A DNA stretch of 64,000 nucleotides from Planctomycetaceae bacterium (GTDB lineage Bacteria > Planctomycetota > Planctomycetia > Planctomycetales > Planctomycetaceae), in assembly GCA_024742875.1 (NCBI GenBank), contig JANSXP010000025.1:1-64000 (forward strand). Direction: 5' to 3'. Positions within the stretch are counted from its first letter, which is position 1. Every line of letters begins with the position of its first letter. This document shows, piece by piece, positions 43,527 to 52,628 of this stretch. Below the pieces are notes generated by a model. It did not search any database. It saw nothing but the letters and a program-made list of their open reading frames with translations, and had not been told where the DNA came from. The position numbers and the translations under genes are program-made.

Positions 43527-46500
43527 ATGATTGCTGGTGAAAAGAAACTTCGTTTCACAACATTCGCACTACTCGCAATTGTTGGCATTCCTGCCACCGC
43601 CCAGGACTCCGAAGGCCTGGTCAGTTTTCATGAGCAGGTCCTGCCTCTGCTGCGAGCCAACTGCCAGGGTTGTCACCAGCCCGCCAAACAGCAGGGCGAC
43701 TATCTGATGACAGACTTTCAACGTCTGCTCCAGGGCGGTGAAAGTGAAGAAGCGGCCGTTGTGCCCGGCAAGCCCGATGAGAGTTACCTGATTACTCAAA
43801 TCACAGCGGACGGTGACGAACGCCCGTCGATGCCGCCATCGGGCACGCCTCTGACCGCAGAACAGGTGCAGCTGATTCGCCGCTGGATCGAACAGGGGGC
43901 CAAAGACGACTCGCCACCAGCGGCAGAGCCTTACAGCAGCGACAACCCGCCGTCCTACTCGCTGCCACCTGTTGTCGCCTCGCTGGATTATTCTCCGGAT
44001 GGCAGTCTGATCGCTGTGGCCGGATTCAACGAAGTCCTGCTGCACAAAGCGGACGGCTCCGGCATCGCGCGGCGGCTGATCGGTTTGTCTCAGCGGATTG
44101 AGTCCGTGCGTTTCTCACCAGACGGTCAGCGACTGGCCGTCACCGGTGGTCAACCGGGTGTCATGGGGGAAGTACAGATCTGGGATGTGGCCAGCGGGGA
44201 GCTGCGCCTGTCCCACAGTGTCACATTCGACACGGTTTACGGGGCCAGCTGGTCCCCCGACGGGACCCAGGTCGCCTTTGGTTGTGCGGACAACACAGTG
44301 CGAGCCATCAATGCAGAAACCGGCGAGCAGGTCCTGTATCAGGGAGCGCACAGTGACTGGGTGCGGGATACGGTCTTCACGGTGGAGAACGAAAGCTCGC
44401 ACGTGGTTTCGGTATCCCGCGACATGACCGTGAAACTGACGGAAGTGTCCACCAACCGCTTCATCGACAATGTCACGTCTATCACCCCCAAGGCGCTGAA
44501 AGGGGGCGTGAACTCAATCGCCCGGCACCCGCAGCGGGACGAAATCATCGTGGGCGGCGCAGACGGAGTGCCCAAAATCTATCGGGTGTTCCGCATCACA
44601 GCACGAAAGATTGGCGATGACTCCAACCTGATCAAACGCCTTCAGCCGATGGCCGGGCGCGTGTTTGGTGTGGCCGTCAGTAACGACGGCCAGCGCATCG
44701 GCGCTGTCAGTTCACTGAACGGCAAAGGGGAGCTGGTGGTCTACAGCTACGAATTTGACACCAAACTGCCGGCGGATCTGAAGAAGATCTCGGCCCAAAG
44801 GGTTCGTGATCGTAAACCGGCTGACCAGAAAAAACTGGACGATTACCGCTCCAAAGACATCAGGGAAACGGCGCGGCTGACCATCGATGAAAGCCCGCTG
44901 TATGCCATCGCCTTTCATCCGGGTGGTCGCCAGGTGGCTGTCGCAGGTGGTGACGGCACCATCCGCGTGATCAATACAGAAGACGGCACGCCAGTCGCTA
45001 CGTTTGCGGCCGCCCCCGTGGATCGCAGTGCGGCGGGAACGTCGGCCGCGGATCTGGCGCGTCTGCAATGGACAGACTCACCACTCAACGCCCCGGAATC
45101 ACTTCCAGAGGGGCCCATTGCCTCCATCGCCGTTCAGCCGGAAGCCATCCGTCTGACGACCCCGTTTGATTACTCTCAGCTGCTGATTACCGCCACACTG
45201 GCCAGTGGAGAAAAGGTCGACATCACCAGAGCCGCGAAAGTCACGCTCGAAGGTGAGACAGTGGATCTGACACGCACCGGTTTCGTCAAGCCGCGCAGTG
45301 ACGGCCCTTCCACGATTCTGATTCAGGCGGCCGGCAAATCAGCCCAGGTCCCCGTCCAGGTGTCCGGCCTGACAGAGCCGTTCGTGGCCGACTTTATCCA
45401 TGATGTGAATCCGGTCCTCACACGTGTGGGCTGCAACCAGGGAACTTGTCACGGGGCACGGCAGGGCAAGAACGGCTTCAAGCTGTCACTGCGGGGCTAC
45501 GATCCGATTTATGACATTCGCGCTTTTACAGACGACATGGCCGGACGCCGCACCAACGTGGCCTCAGCCGCCGACAGTCTGATGCTGGCCAAAGCCACCA
45601 CACGCGTGCCCCACGAAGGCGGCCAGGTGCTCCGGCCTGACAGCAACTACTATGAAATTGTTCGCAACTGGATTTCCAGTGGCGCGAAGCTGGATCTGCA
45701 CGCCCCGCGTGTGGCCTCTATCTCGATCGCCCCGCAGAACCCTGTCATTCAGAAAGAGGACTCACGACAGCAGATTCGCGTGGTGGCCACCTTCACAGAC
45801 GGCACCACCCGCGATGTGACTCGTGAAGCGTTCATCGACAGTGGCAACACGGAAGTGGCCATGACCAATCGCTGGGGGCTGATGACAGCCATCCGCCGCG
45901 GCGAAGCGCCCATTCTGGCTCGCTTTGAAGGCGCCTATGCGGCCACCACCTTGACTGTCATGGGCAACCGCGACGGATTCGAGTGGCAACAGCCGGAAAC
46001 CTGGGGCACCGTGGACCAGCTGGTGGCTGCCAAATGGGAACGCATGAAGATTCAGCCGTCCGGTCTTTGCAGCGACACGGAGTTTCTGCGTCGTGTGCAT
46101 CTGGATCTGACCGGGCTGCCACCGACGGCCGAGCAGGTTCGCAGCTTTCTGGCCGATGAACGCGACACCAAAGTCAAGCGCGCAGCGGTTGTGGACAGCC
46201 TGATCGGCAATGCCGAATTTGTCGATCACTGGACCAACAAGTGGGCCGATCTGCTGCAGGTGAATCGCAAGTTTCTTGGCCCCGAAGGCGCCAAATCCTT
46301 CCGTGACTGGATCCGCACCGAAGTGGACGCCAACACGCCGTACGACGAGTTCGTGCGCAAGGTCATTACGGCCAATGGCTCCAACAAAGACAACCCGGCC
46401 GCGTCTTACTACAAGATTCTGCGTGAGCCCGTGGACATCATGGAGAACACCACACACCTGTTTCTGGGTGTGCGATTCAACTGCAACAAGTGCCACGACC

Positions 46501-48620
46501 ATCCGTTTGAGCGCTGGACTCAGGATCAATACTACGAAACGGCGGCCTATTTTGCCCGAGTCGGCCTGAAAGCCGATCCGGCCAGTGGCAAGCGCCGCAT
46601 CGGTGGAACGGCGGTCGAAGGTGCCAAGCCGTTTTACGAAGTGGTGTTTGAGAAGGACGCCGGCGAAGTGAACCACGATCGCACGGGCGCGACCACAGCG
46701 CCCGCGTTTCCGTACGATTTTGACTACGACCGACCGGAGCAGGGCAATCGTCGCGAGGAACTGGCTGCGTGGATCACATCGGCGAACAATCAGTATTTCG
46801 CCCGCAGTTACGTGAACCGGCTCTGGGGCTACATGCTGGGTGTTGGTATACGGGAACCGATTGATGATCTCCGTGCGGGCAACCCGGCCACAAATCCGGA
46901 GCTGCTCGACTATCTGGCGGCAGAATTTATCAACAGCAATTTCAACGTCCGGCACGTGCTGCAGCTGATCTGCAAATCACGCACCTATCAGTTGTCTCTG
47001 GCCACGAACAAGTGGAATGAAGACGACAGCCTGAACTATTCGCATGCCATCGCGCGGCGCCTGCCGGCGGAAGTGCTGTATGACGCTATTCACCGGGTGC
47101 TGGGTGCAAAAACGAAAATCCCAGGCGTTCCGGAAGGCACACGCGCCTCGGCGATTCCGGATGCCGGTGTGAAACTGCCGGACGGATTTCTTGCCAATCT
47201 GGGACGCCCTGTGCGTGAAAGCGCGTGCGAATGCGAACGTTCGGCCGACCTGCAGCTGGGACCGATTATGGCACTGATCGGCGGACCGACAGTCGGTACC
47301 GCACTGGACGCCAAAGACAGTGACCTGGTGAAACTGGTCAGCGAAATCAAAGACGATCGCCAGCTGATCGATGAAGTCTTTGTCCGAATCTTCAACCGGC
47401 CTGCCACCGATGCAGAAATCAATGCGGCCATGCAGTCCATGCAGCAGATTTCCGCGGACCACACTTCGCTAAGCTCACAGCTCACCGAACGGGACAACTG
47501 GTGGAAGGGGGAACGTCCGAAACGCGAAGCCGCGCGAGTCGCCAGTGTGGACGCCGCCCGAAAAGAACTGGCCACCTATGAACAGTCCATTGCCGAACAT
47601 CGGGCTCAGCTGGAACGGGAACGTGTTGAGAAGCTGGCAGGCGTGCAGGCTGATTTTGATGCCTACAGCAACGCGGCTGAAACGCATGCCGCCTCGTTTG
47701 TCAGTAAGAACAACAAAGACACCGAATGGTTCCTGCTGGAAGCCGACACGCTGACGGCTCCCGCCGGAATCACGCTGGAGCGGATGGCTGATCGCTCGAT
47801 CAAAGCCACCGGCAAAGCGGACAAAGGCGCCTACACGATTACGGTGAAGACGTCACTGCAGAACATTCAGGCGTTTCGCGTTGAGGCTTTGCAGGACACT
47901 TCCCGCGAAGGATCGGGGCCGGGCCTGCCGACCAATGGCAACTTCGTCGTCACGGAGTTTGACGTTCAGGCGGCTGCGGTGAAAACGCCGGACAAGTTTG
48001 CCAAAGTGGCCCTGGCAAATGCCAAAGCCGACTTCCTGCAGGCCGGGTTTAACATCGGCCTGACGATCGACGGCAACGCGGGCAATCAGAATGCCTGGGC
48101 GGTCGCAAATGCGGGCGGCGTGACACACTGGGCTACGTTTGAAACCAAACAGCCCGTCGCCCACGAGGGTGGAACGATTCTGAAGTTTGTCATCCACCAG
48201 AACCACAACGCCAAAGAGCACCTGCTGGGGCGGTTTCGCATTTCGGCCACAACCGGGGCCAAACCAGGACTCGCTTTGCCCGAAGAATTTCAGGCCATTG
48301 CCGGTGTTCCGGTCGACAGACTGTCTGACGCTCAGAAAGCGTCCCTGACGACCTGGTTCCGCAAGTCGGATGCGCAGCTGCTGGCCAAACAGACCGCACT
48401 CAACGCGGCAAAGCAGCCGCTGCCGGAAGACGCCGGCGTGACGAAACGAAAAGAACGAATCGCCTTTCTCGATCAGCCGCTGGCGGAAGACGGCATCCTG
48501 GTGCAGTTGAAATCGGATTTTGAATTCAGCAAACAGCAGCTCGATGCACGACGTTTGACGGCCACTCAGGACCTGGCGTGGGCACTGATCAACAGCCCGG
48601 CGTTCCTGTTCAATCATTAA
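43527..48620 (+). CDS. Giant exported cytochrome-c/WD40/DUF1549/DUF1553 protein, 1697 aa
   Basis: The ATG at 43527 opens a signal peptide (LRFTTFALLAIVGIPATAQ). Domains in order: PSCyt1 haem domain with CQGCH at residues 46-50; WD40 propeller (~145-490; VRFSPDGQRLAVTGGQ, SWSPDGTQVAFGCADNTVRA); Ig/BIG2-like region (~530-610); a second Cys pair in GCNQGTCHGARQGKNGFKLS; DUF1549 (RRVHLDLTGLPPTAEQVRSF; CNKCHDHPFERW); and DUF1553 (RSYVNRLWGYMLGVGIREP). Near the end about 360 residues, including a coiled coil and a beta-sandwich-like part (TEWFLLEADTLTAPAGITLE), separate FNRPATDAEINAAM from the final LAWALINSPAFLFNH. Periplasmic; probably acts with the DUF1501 protein encoded next. Exact function unknown. 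Confidence 0.92.
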   Translation: MIAGEKKLRFTTFALLAIVGIPATAQDSEGLVSFHEQVLPLLRANCQGCHQPAKQQGDYLMTDFQRLLQGGESEEAAVVPGKPDESYLITQITADGDERPSMPPSGTPLTAEQVQLIRRWIEQGAKDDSPPAAEPYSSDNPPSYSLPPVVASLDYSPDGSLIAVAGFNEVLLHKADGSGIARRLIGLSQRIESVRFSPDGQRLAVTGGQPGVMGEVQIWDVASGELRLSHSVTFDTVYGASWSPDGTQVAFGCADNTVRAINAETGEQVLYQGAHSDWVRDTVFTVENESSHVVSVSRDMTVKLTEVSTNRFIDNVTSITPKALKGGVNSIARHPQRDEIIVGGADGVPKIYRVFRITARKIGDDSNLIKRLQPMAGRVFGVAVSNDGQRIGAVSSLNGKGELVVYSYEFDTKLPADLKKISAQRVRDRKPADQKKLDDYRSKDIRETARLTIDESPLYAIAFHPGGRQVAVAGGDGTIRVINTEDGTPVATFAAAPVDRSAAGTSAADLARLQWTDSPLNAPESLPEGPIASIAVQPEAIRLTTPFDYSQLLITATLASGEKVDITRAAKVTLEGETVDLTRTGFVKPRSDGPSTILIQAAGKSAQVPVQVSGLTEPFVADFIHDVNPVLTRVGCNQGTCHGARQGKNGFKLSLRGYDPIYDIRAFTDDMAGRRTNVASAADSLMLAKATTRVPHEGGQVLRPDSNYYEIVRNWISSGAKLDLHAPRVASISIAPQNPVIQKEDSRQQIRVVATFTDGTTRDVTREAFIDSGNTEVAMTNRWGLMTAIRRGEAPILARFEGAYAATTLTVMGNRDGFEWQQPETWGTVDQLVAAKWERMKIQPSGLCSDTEFLRRVHLDLTGLPPTAEQVRSFLADERDTKVKRAAVVDSLIGNAEFVDHWTNKWADLLQVNRKFLGPEGAKSFRDWIRTEVDANTPYDEFVRKVITANGSNKDNPAASYYKILREPVDIMENTTHLFLGVRFNCNKCHDHPFERWTQDQYYETAAYFARVGLKADPASGKRRIGGTAVEGAKPFYEVVFEKDAGEVNHDRTGATTAPAFPYDFDYDRPEQGNRREELAAWITSANNQYFARSYVNRLWGYMLGVGIREPIDDLRAGNPATNPELLDYLAAEFINSNFNVRHVLQLICKSRTYQLSLATNKWNEDDSLNYSHAIARRLPAEVLYDAIHRVLGAKTKIPGVPEGTRASAIPDAGVKLPDGFLANLGRPVRESACECERSADLQLGPIMALIGGPTVGTALDAKDSDLVKLVSEIKDDRQLIDEVFVRIFNRPATDAEINAAMQSMQQISADHTSLSSQLTERDNWWKGERPKREAARVASVDAARKELATYEQSIAEHRAQLERERVEKLAGVQADFDAYSNAAETHAASFVSKNNKDTEWFLLEADTLTAPAGITLERMADRSIKATGKADKGAYTITVKTSLQNIQAFRVEALQDTSREGSGPGLPTNGNFVVTEFDVQAAAVKTPDKFAKVALANAKADFLQAGFNIGLTIDGNAGNQNAWAVANAGGVTHWATFETKQPVAHEGGTILKFVIHQNHNAKEHLLGRFRISATTGAKPGLALPEEFQAIAGVPVDRLSDAQKASLTTWFRKSDAQLLAKQTALNAAKQPLPEDAGVTKRKERIAFLDQPLAEDGILVQLKSDFEFSKQQLDARRLTATQDLAWALINSPAFLFNH

Positions 48621-48738
48621 TCCGGTCGACGGCCACAGTTGCATGGGTCCGATGGACGATACCAGCAGCAGCCGACGTCTTTCTTTTCCAAACTGACATC
48701 ACAGACTTCCCGCTCAATCCAGCCACAGAAAGCCAACC

Positions 48739-50211
48739 ATGCTCAACATTCAGGGTGAAGCAGCCAGAGACTTGTGTGATCCAGGACTTGGTGCCACGCG
48801 ACGTGACGTACTGCGTGTTGGTGGCTCGAGCATGCTGGGGCTGTCGCTGGCCAGCATGCTGCAGCTGAAAGCCGCTTCTGCCAGCATGCCCGCCCGCCCT
48901 GCGACTCCGGGTTGGGGAAAAGCCAAAAGCGTGATTATGTGCTACCTGCAGGGTGGCCCCTCTCACATTGACCTGTGGGACCCCAAGACGGATGTTCCGG
49001 ACAACGTAAAGTCTGTGTTCAAACCCATCGCCACCAGGCTGCCCGGTGTGAACTTCACAGAGAACCTGCCGAAACTGGCGCAGGTGAACGACAAGTTCAC
49101 AATGATCCGGTCAATGAGCTATACGCCCAATGGCCTGTTTAATCACACGGCCGCCATCTATCAGATGATGACCGGCTACACGACAGACAAGGTGAGCCCC
49201 TCCGGCCAGCTGGAACCGCCCAGCCCCAAAGACTTCCCCAACTTTGGTTCCAACATCATTCGCCTGCGTCCGCTGGACGAACCTATGCTGCCATTCGTGA
49301 TGCTGCCGCGACCGCTGCAGGAAAGCAACGTAATCGGCAAGGGGGGCACAGCCGGCTTCCTGGGGAAAGCCTACGATCCCTACACGCTGTATCCCACCGG
49401 CGATGACATGGACATGAAAAAGATGACGCGGATCAAGATTGATGATCTGAAACTGCGTCCAGAGGTCTTCACCACCCGTTTGAAGCGACGCGCCAGTCTG
49501 CGGACAACGATCAACGCCGGCATGCCCGATATTGACAAAGCGACCAAAGACCTGAATCTGAATCAGTACTACGAACAGGCCCTGGACCTTGTGGTTTCCG
49601 GACGCGCTCGTGACGCCTTTGACCTGGCATCAGAAAGTCACCAGATGCGGGAGAAGTACGGACGCAATACGTTTGGCGATTCCTGCCTGCTGGCTCGCCG
49701 ACTGGTGGAAGCCGGAACTCGTGTGGTGGAAGTGATCTGGCCCAAGGTTGCCAACTCCGACAATCACAGCTGGGACCATCACGTGGGATTGTCCAAACGG
49801 ATGAAAAATCAGTCAGCCCCCATGCTGGACGGCGCTGTGTCCGGTCTGATCTCGGACCTGGATGATCGCGGACTGCTGGAAGAGACGCTGGTGGTCGTCA
49901 TTGGAGAGTTTGGCCGCAGCCCGCAGCGTGGTGTGAGCACCAGTGGCAACGGCAACAGCGACGATGGTCGCGATCACTGGCCGTACTGCTACACGGGCAT
50001 CGTGGCGGGAGCTGGCGTCAAACGCGGCCAGGTCCACGGCAAATCCGACAAGACGGCATCGGCCCCTCTGGAAGATCCAGTGCATCCACAGGAACTGCTG
50101 GCCTCTATCTATCACAGTTTCGGCATTGCGGCGGACACAATGGTGTTTAATCATCTGAACCAGCCGCGGGAACTCGTCAAAGCCGAAGCCCTGCATTCGC
50201 TGTTTGCGTAA
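48739..50211 (+). CDS. DUF1501 protein with Tat signal
   Basis: 490 residues. A twin-arginine signal starts at [20 protein letters not shown], somewhat inside the N-terminus as is usual for this family. The body is sulfatase/alkaline-phosphatase-like: [20 protein letters not shown] near the start, [20 protein letters not shown] in the middle, and [14 protein letters not shown] and [19 protein letters not shown] near the end, giving the metal-binding Asp, Glu and His set. DUF1501 genes almost always follow a DUF1549/DUF1553 cytochrome gene in planctomycetes, as here (118 bases). The pair is thought to act on extracellular polysaccharides, but no substrate is known. Confidence 0.92.
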   Translation: MLNIQGEAARDLCDPGLGATRRDVLRVGGSSMLGLSLASMLQLKAASASMPARPATPGWGKAKSVIMCYLQGGPSHIDLWDPKTDVPDNVKSVFKPIATRLPGVNFTENLPKLAQVNDKFTMIRSMSYTPNGLFNHTAAIYQMMTGYTTDKVSPSGQLEPPSPKDFPNFGSNIIRLRPLDEPMLPFVMLPRPLQESNVIGKGGTAGFLGKAYDPYTLYPTGDDMDMKKMTRIKIDDLKLRPEVFTTRLKRRASLRTTINAGMPDIDKATKDLNLNQYYEQALDLVVSGRARDAFDLASESHQMREKYGRNTFGDSCLLARRLVEAGTRVVEVIWPKVANSDNHSWDHHVGLSKRMKNQSAPMLDGAVSGLISDLDDRGLLEETLVVVIGEFGRSPQRGVSTSGNGNSDDGRDHWPYCYTGIVAGAGVKRGQVHGKSDKTASAPLEDPVHPQELLASIYHSFGIAADTMVFNHLNQPRELVKAEALHSLFA

Positions 50212-50263
50212 AGAGCCGCAGTCTGTGCTGGCAGCCTGCGTGCCAGCCCGGCTAAACGCCTGC

Positions 50264-50298
50264 AAACGCCGTTCGGATCCTCCGCAGCGGCGTTTTTT
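50264..50298 (+). terminator. Rho-independent terminator
   Basis: AAACGCCG (50264-50271) pairs with CGGCGTTT (50288-50295), and the loop contains an inner CGGA/TCCG pairing. The right arm continues into a run of six T. It lies 52 bases after the DUF1501 stop. Confidence 0.75.
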
Positions 50299-50413
50299 GT
50301 GCCTGCTGCCATCGTTGTGCAATTATTCGGAAAACGGAGAATTGGGCTGCGCGATCGGCGATCACTTTCCGCGAAGGCTTTCGGACAACTGATTTTCTCA
50401 ACCGCACAGCAGC

Positions 50414-50962
50414 ATGGCCTCGCAGATTACTCAGGTACTCGATCGGATTACGAACGGCAATCGCCAGGCCGTTGGTGAGCTGGTGCCACTGGTCTACGAT
50501 CACATGCGGCAGATTGCCAGCGGTGCTTTGCGGCGTGAACCGGATGCCAGGTGTGATCCGACGGAACTGGTGCACGAGGCATACATCCGGCTGATTGGCA
50601 ACGAACAGCTGGCCTGGGAAAGCCGCTCGCACTTTTTCGCGGCCTGTGCTGTCGTCATCCGGCGTTTGCTGGTGGATCAGGCGCGGGCCCGGCAGACCAT
50701 CAAACGTGGTGGGCATCTGCAGCAGCAGGCGATTGACATGAACGCTGTGACTGATCGCAGCGACCATGTTGACTTGATTGCACTCGATGATGCGCTGCGT
50801 GAACTGGAGGGGCTGTCTCCCCGGCAGGCACGTCTGGTCGAGCTGCGATTCTTTGGCGGACTGACAGAAAAAGAGGCTGCCAGCGTACTGGACGTTTCTT
50901 TGCGAACTCTGTCAGCCGACTGGTCTATGGCTCGTGCCTGGTTGAAAATCAGACTGTCCTGA
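50414..50962 (+). CDS. ECF sigma factor of the planctomycete/myxobacterial type (TIGR02999-like)
   Basis: 182 residues with MASQITQVLDRITNGNRQAV at the start, then LVPLVYDHMRQIASGALRRE, DPTELVHEAYIRLIGNE (region 2) and ESRSHFFAACAVVIRRLLVD. Region 4 is LSPRQARLVELRFFGGLTEK, EAASVLDVSLRTLSADWSMA. The HFFAACAxxIRRLLVDxAR pattern is typical of the sigma group often linked to Ser/Thr kinases in planctomycetes. The next two genes encode a PQQ-type propeller and a membrane Ser/Thr kinase on the same strand (28 and 39 bases apart), which probably form one unit. The kinase would be the sensor or regulator in place of an anti-sigma. Confidence 0.9.
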   Translation: MASQITQVLDRITNGNRQAVGELVPLVYDHMRQIASGALRREPDARCDPTELVHEAYIRLIGNEQLAWESRSHFFAACAVVIRRLLVDQARARQTIKRGGHLQQQAIDMNAVTDRSDHVDLIALDDALRELEGLSPRQARLVELRFFGGLTEKEAASVLDVSLRTLSADWSMARAWLKIRLS

Positions 50963-50990
50963 ATCTTCCCCCATCATTCAGGAGCCTCTC

Positions 50991-52589
50991 ATGCGGATTC
51001 GCACTTTCACAATCGTGTGTGTACTGACAGCGATGTCCTCAGTTCAGCACGCACCGGCCGAAGACTCGGGCTGGAATCAGTTTGGCGGTGCATTCAACTG
51101 GGAGACTGATGGCGACCTGCCAACCGATCGGCTGGGCATCGTGTGGACGCAGAACGTCGGACAGGGGCGCGGACAGGTTGTCGGGGGGCGGGATGCCATC
51201 TATGTGGTCTCCGGTGCAGTGACCGACACCACACCGCCCGAAAACGTCACCATCATCACGCGGCGTAATGCGGCGACCGGCAACGTGGTGTGGCAGCATG
51301 ATTTTTCCACGCCCATTCCTGAAGATCAACAGACCTTCAGCGGTGATCAGCCCTCGCCTCAGGCGACCCCTGCTGTGTTGAACAACCGTCTGTATGTCAT
51401 CAGTTTCACGGGTGCACTGCAGTGTCTGTCCTGCGAAGATGGGCGGCTCTTATGGGAAAAACATCTTGTTGACGACCTGCACGCCGACCCCGTGCAGTTT
51501 GGCTTTGCCTCCAGTCCGGTTATCGTACCGGGCAACGACCGGCAGATTTTTGTCCTGGCGGCGGGGAAGCAGGGCGGCTTCTACGCGCTGGACGCGGCAA
51601 CAGGACAAACGGACTGGAAGACCGACTGCTCATCCTTCTCGTACGCCACCCCCGTGTTCGCCACGCTGCACGGACAGCCGCAGTGGATCCTTGTTTCTCA
51701 GGAGGAAATCCGAGCGGTCTCGGCCAGCAGCAGCAACCTCCGGGGTGGCGCTGAGCTGTGGCGTTACGCCTGGCCGGAAACCGGCCTGACCAACGTGCCC
51801 ACTCCGCTGGTCATGAACGCATCCACGGTGGTAATTTCCGGACAGGGCTGCGGTGGCACCCGGGGACTTTCGATCACACGAAACGATGACGAGTGGCAGG
51901 TCAAAGAAGCGTGGACGCTGAAGTCGCCGCAGTACTTCTACACCAACTGGATGAAGCTGTCTGACAGGCTGATGCTGGGAGCGGACGCCCGCACCCTGAC
52001 GGCAATTGAAACAACAGACGGAGAACGCGCAGGCCGCTGGCGGGGCTATGCGGACGCCAACCTGATTCGCGTTGGTGAGCAGCTGTTATGTGTCGACGGA
52101 CGTGGACAGATGACGCGGCTGCAGATTCGCCGCAATGCTGACGGCTCCTGCCTCGGACTGCAGCCGGTGGATAAGGCGTCCGTCATTGCCGGACGCTGCT
52201 GGACGGCCGCCTCTTACATAAATGGTCGCCTGTTTGTGCGGGCCGAAGACCGGCTGATCTGCCTGGCAGCTGACAGCGACAACCTTCCCCCGCTGCTGGC
52301 GGCCGACGGGACGATGCTGTCGCTGGCTGCTGGCACGGCGACCGCGAGCAATCCCGTTGAACAGATCTTTACCGTTTTTGAAGAGCAGGGCGCCACGGCC
52401 GCGCTGGCAGTCTACGCAAAACTGCGATCTGACGGGAAACTGGATCCCGGTGCTCGTTACGAGCTCACCGTCGCCGCTCAGCAGCAGGGGCTGGCGGCGA
52501 TTGCCCGAAAGATCGCTCGCGATGCGGCCGCTGACTATCCTGACAAAGCCAGCGCACCATGGATTCGTGACGCGCTGAAGCAGAATTGA
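50991..52589 (+). CDS. Exported PQQ-like beta-propeller protein
   Basis: 532 residues with AGGAG before the ATG and a signal peptide (MRIRTFTIVCVLTAMSSVQH APA). The mature protein is a PQQ-type/quinoprotein-like propeller: WNQFGGAFNWETDGD, RRNAATGNVVWQHDFSTPIP, LYVISFTGALQCLSCEDGRL and GFYALDAATGQTDWKTDCSS. Conserved tryptophan-docking residues are partial and no PQQ-binding catalytic residues are evident, so it is more likely a binding or scaffold propeller than a dehydrogenase. Located between the ECF sigma and the kinase gene. Confidence 0.85.
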   Translation: MRIRTFTIVCVLTAMSSVQHAPAEDSGWNQFGGAFNWETDGDLPTDRLGIVWTQNVGQGRGQVVGGRDAIYVVSGAVTDTTPPENVTIITRRNAATGNVVWQHDFSTPIPEDQQTFSGDQPSPQATPAVLNNRLYVISFTGALQCLSCEDGRLLWEKHLVDDLHADPVQFGFASSPVIVPGNDRQIFVLAAGKQGGFYALDAATGQTDWKTDCSSFSYATPVFATLHGQPQWILVSQEEIRAVSASSSNLRGGAELWRYAWPETGLTNVPTPLVMNASTVVISGQGCGGTRGLSITRNDDEWQVKEAWTLKSPQYFYTNWMKLSDRLMLGADARTLTAIETTDGERAGRWRGYADANLIRVGEQLLCVDGRGQMTRLQIRRNADGSCLGLQPVDKASVIAGRCWTAASYINGRLFVRAEDRLICLAADSDNLPPLLAADGTMLSLAAGTATASNPVEQIFTVFEEQGATAALAVYAKLRSDGKLDPGARYELTVAAQQQGLAAIARKIARDAAADYPDKASAPWIRDALKQN

Positions 52590-52628
52590 ACCTGGGCCCG
52601 TTTTCCTCCTGTTAAGTTCAATCGTGTG

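Noticed and set aside
45762-46955. Minus-strand 397-codon frame inside the 1697-residue gene
   Set aside because: Shadow of DUF1549/DUF1553 coding sequence; no start signal or domain.
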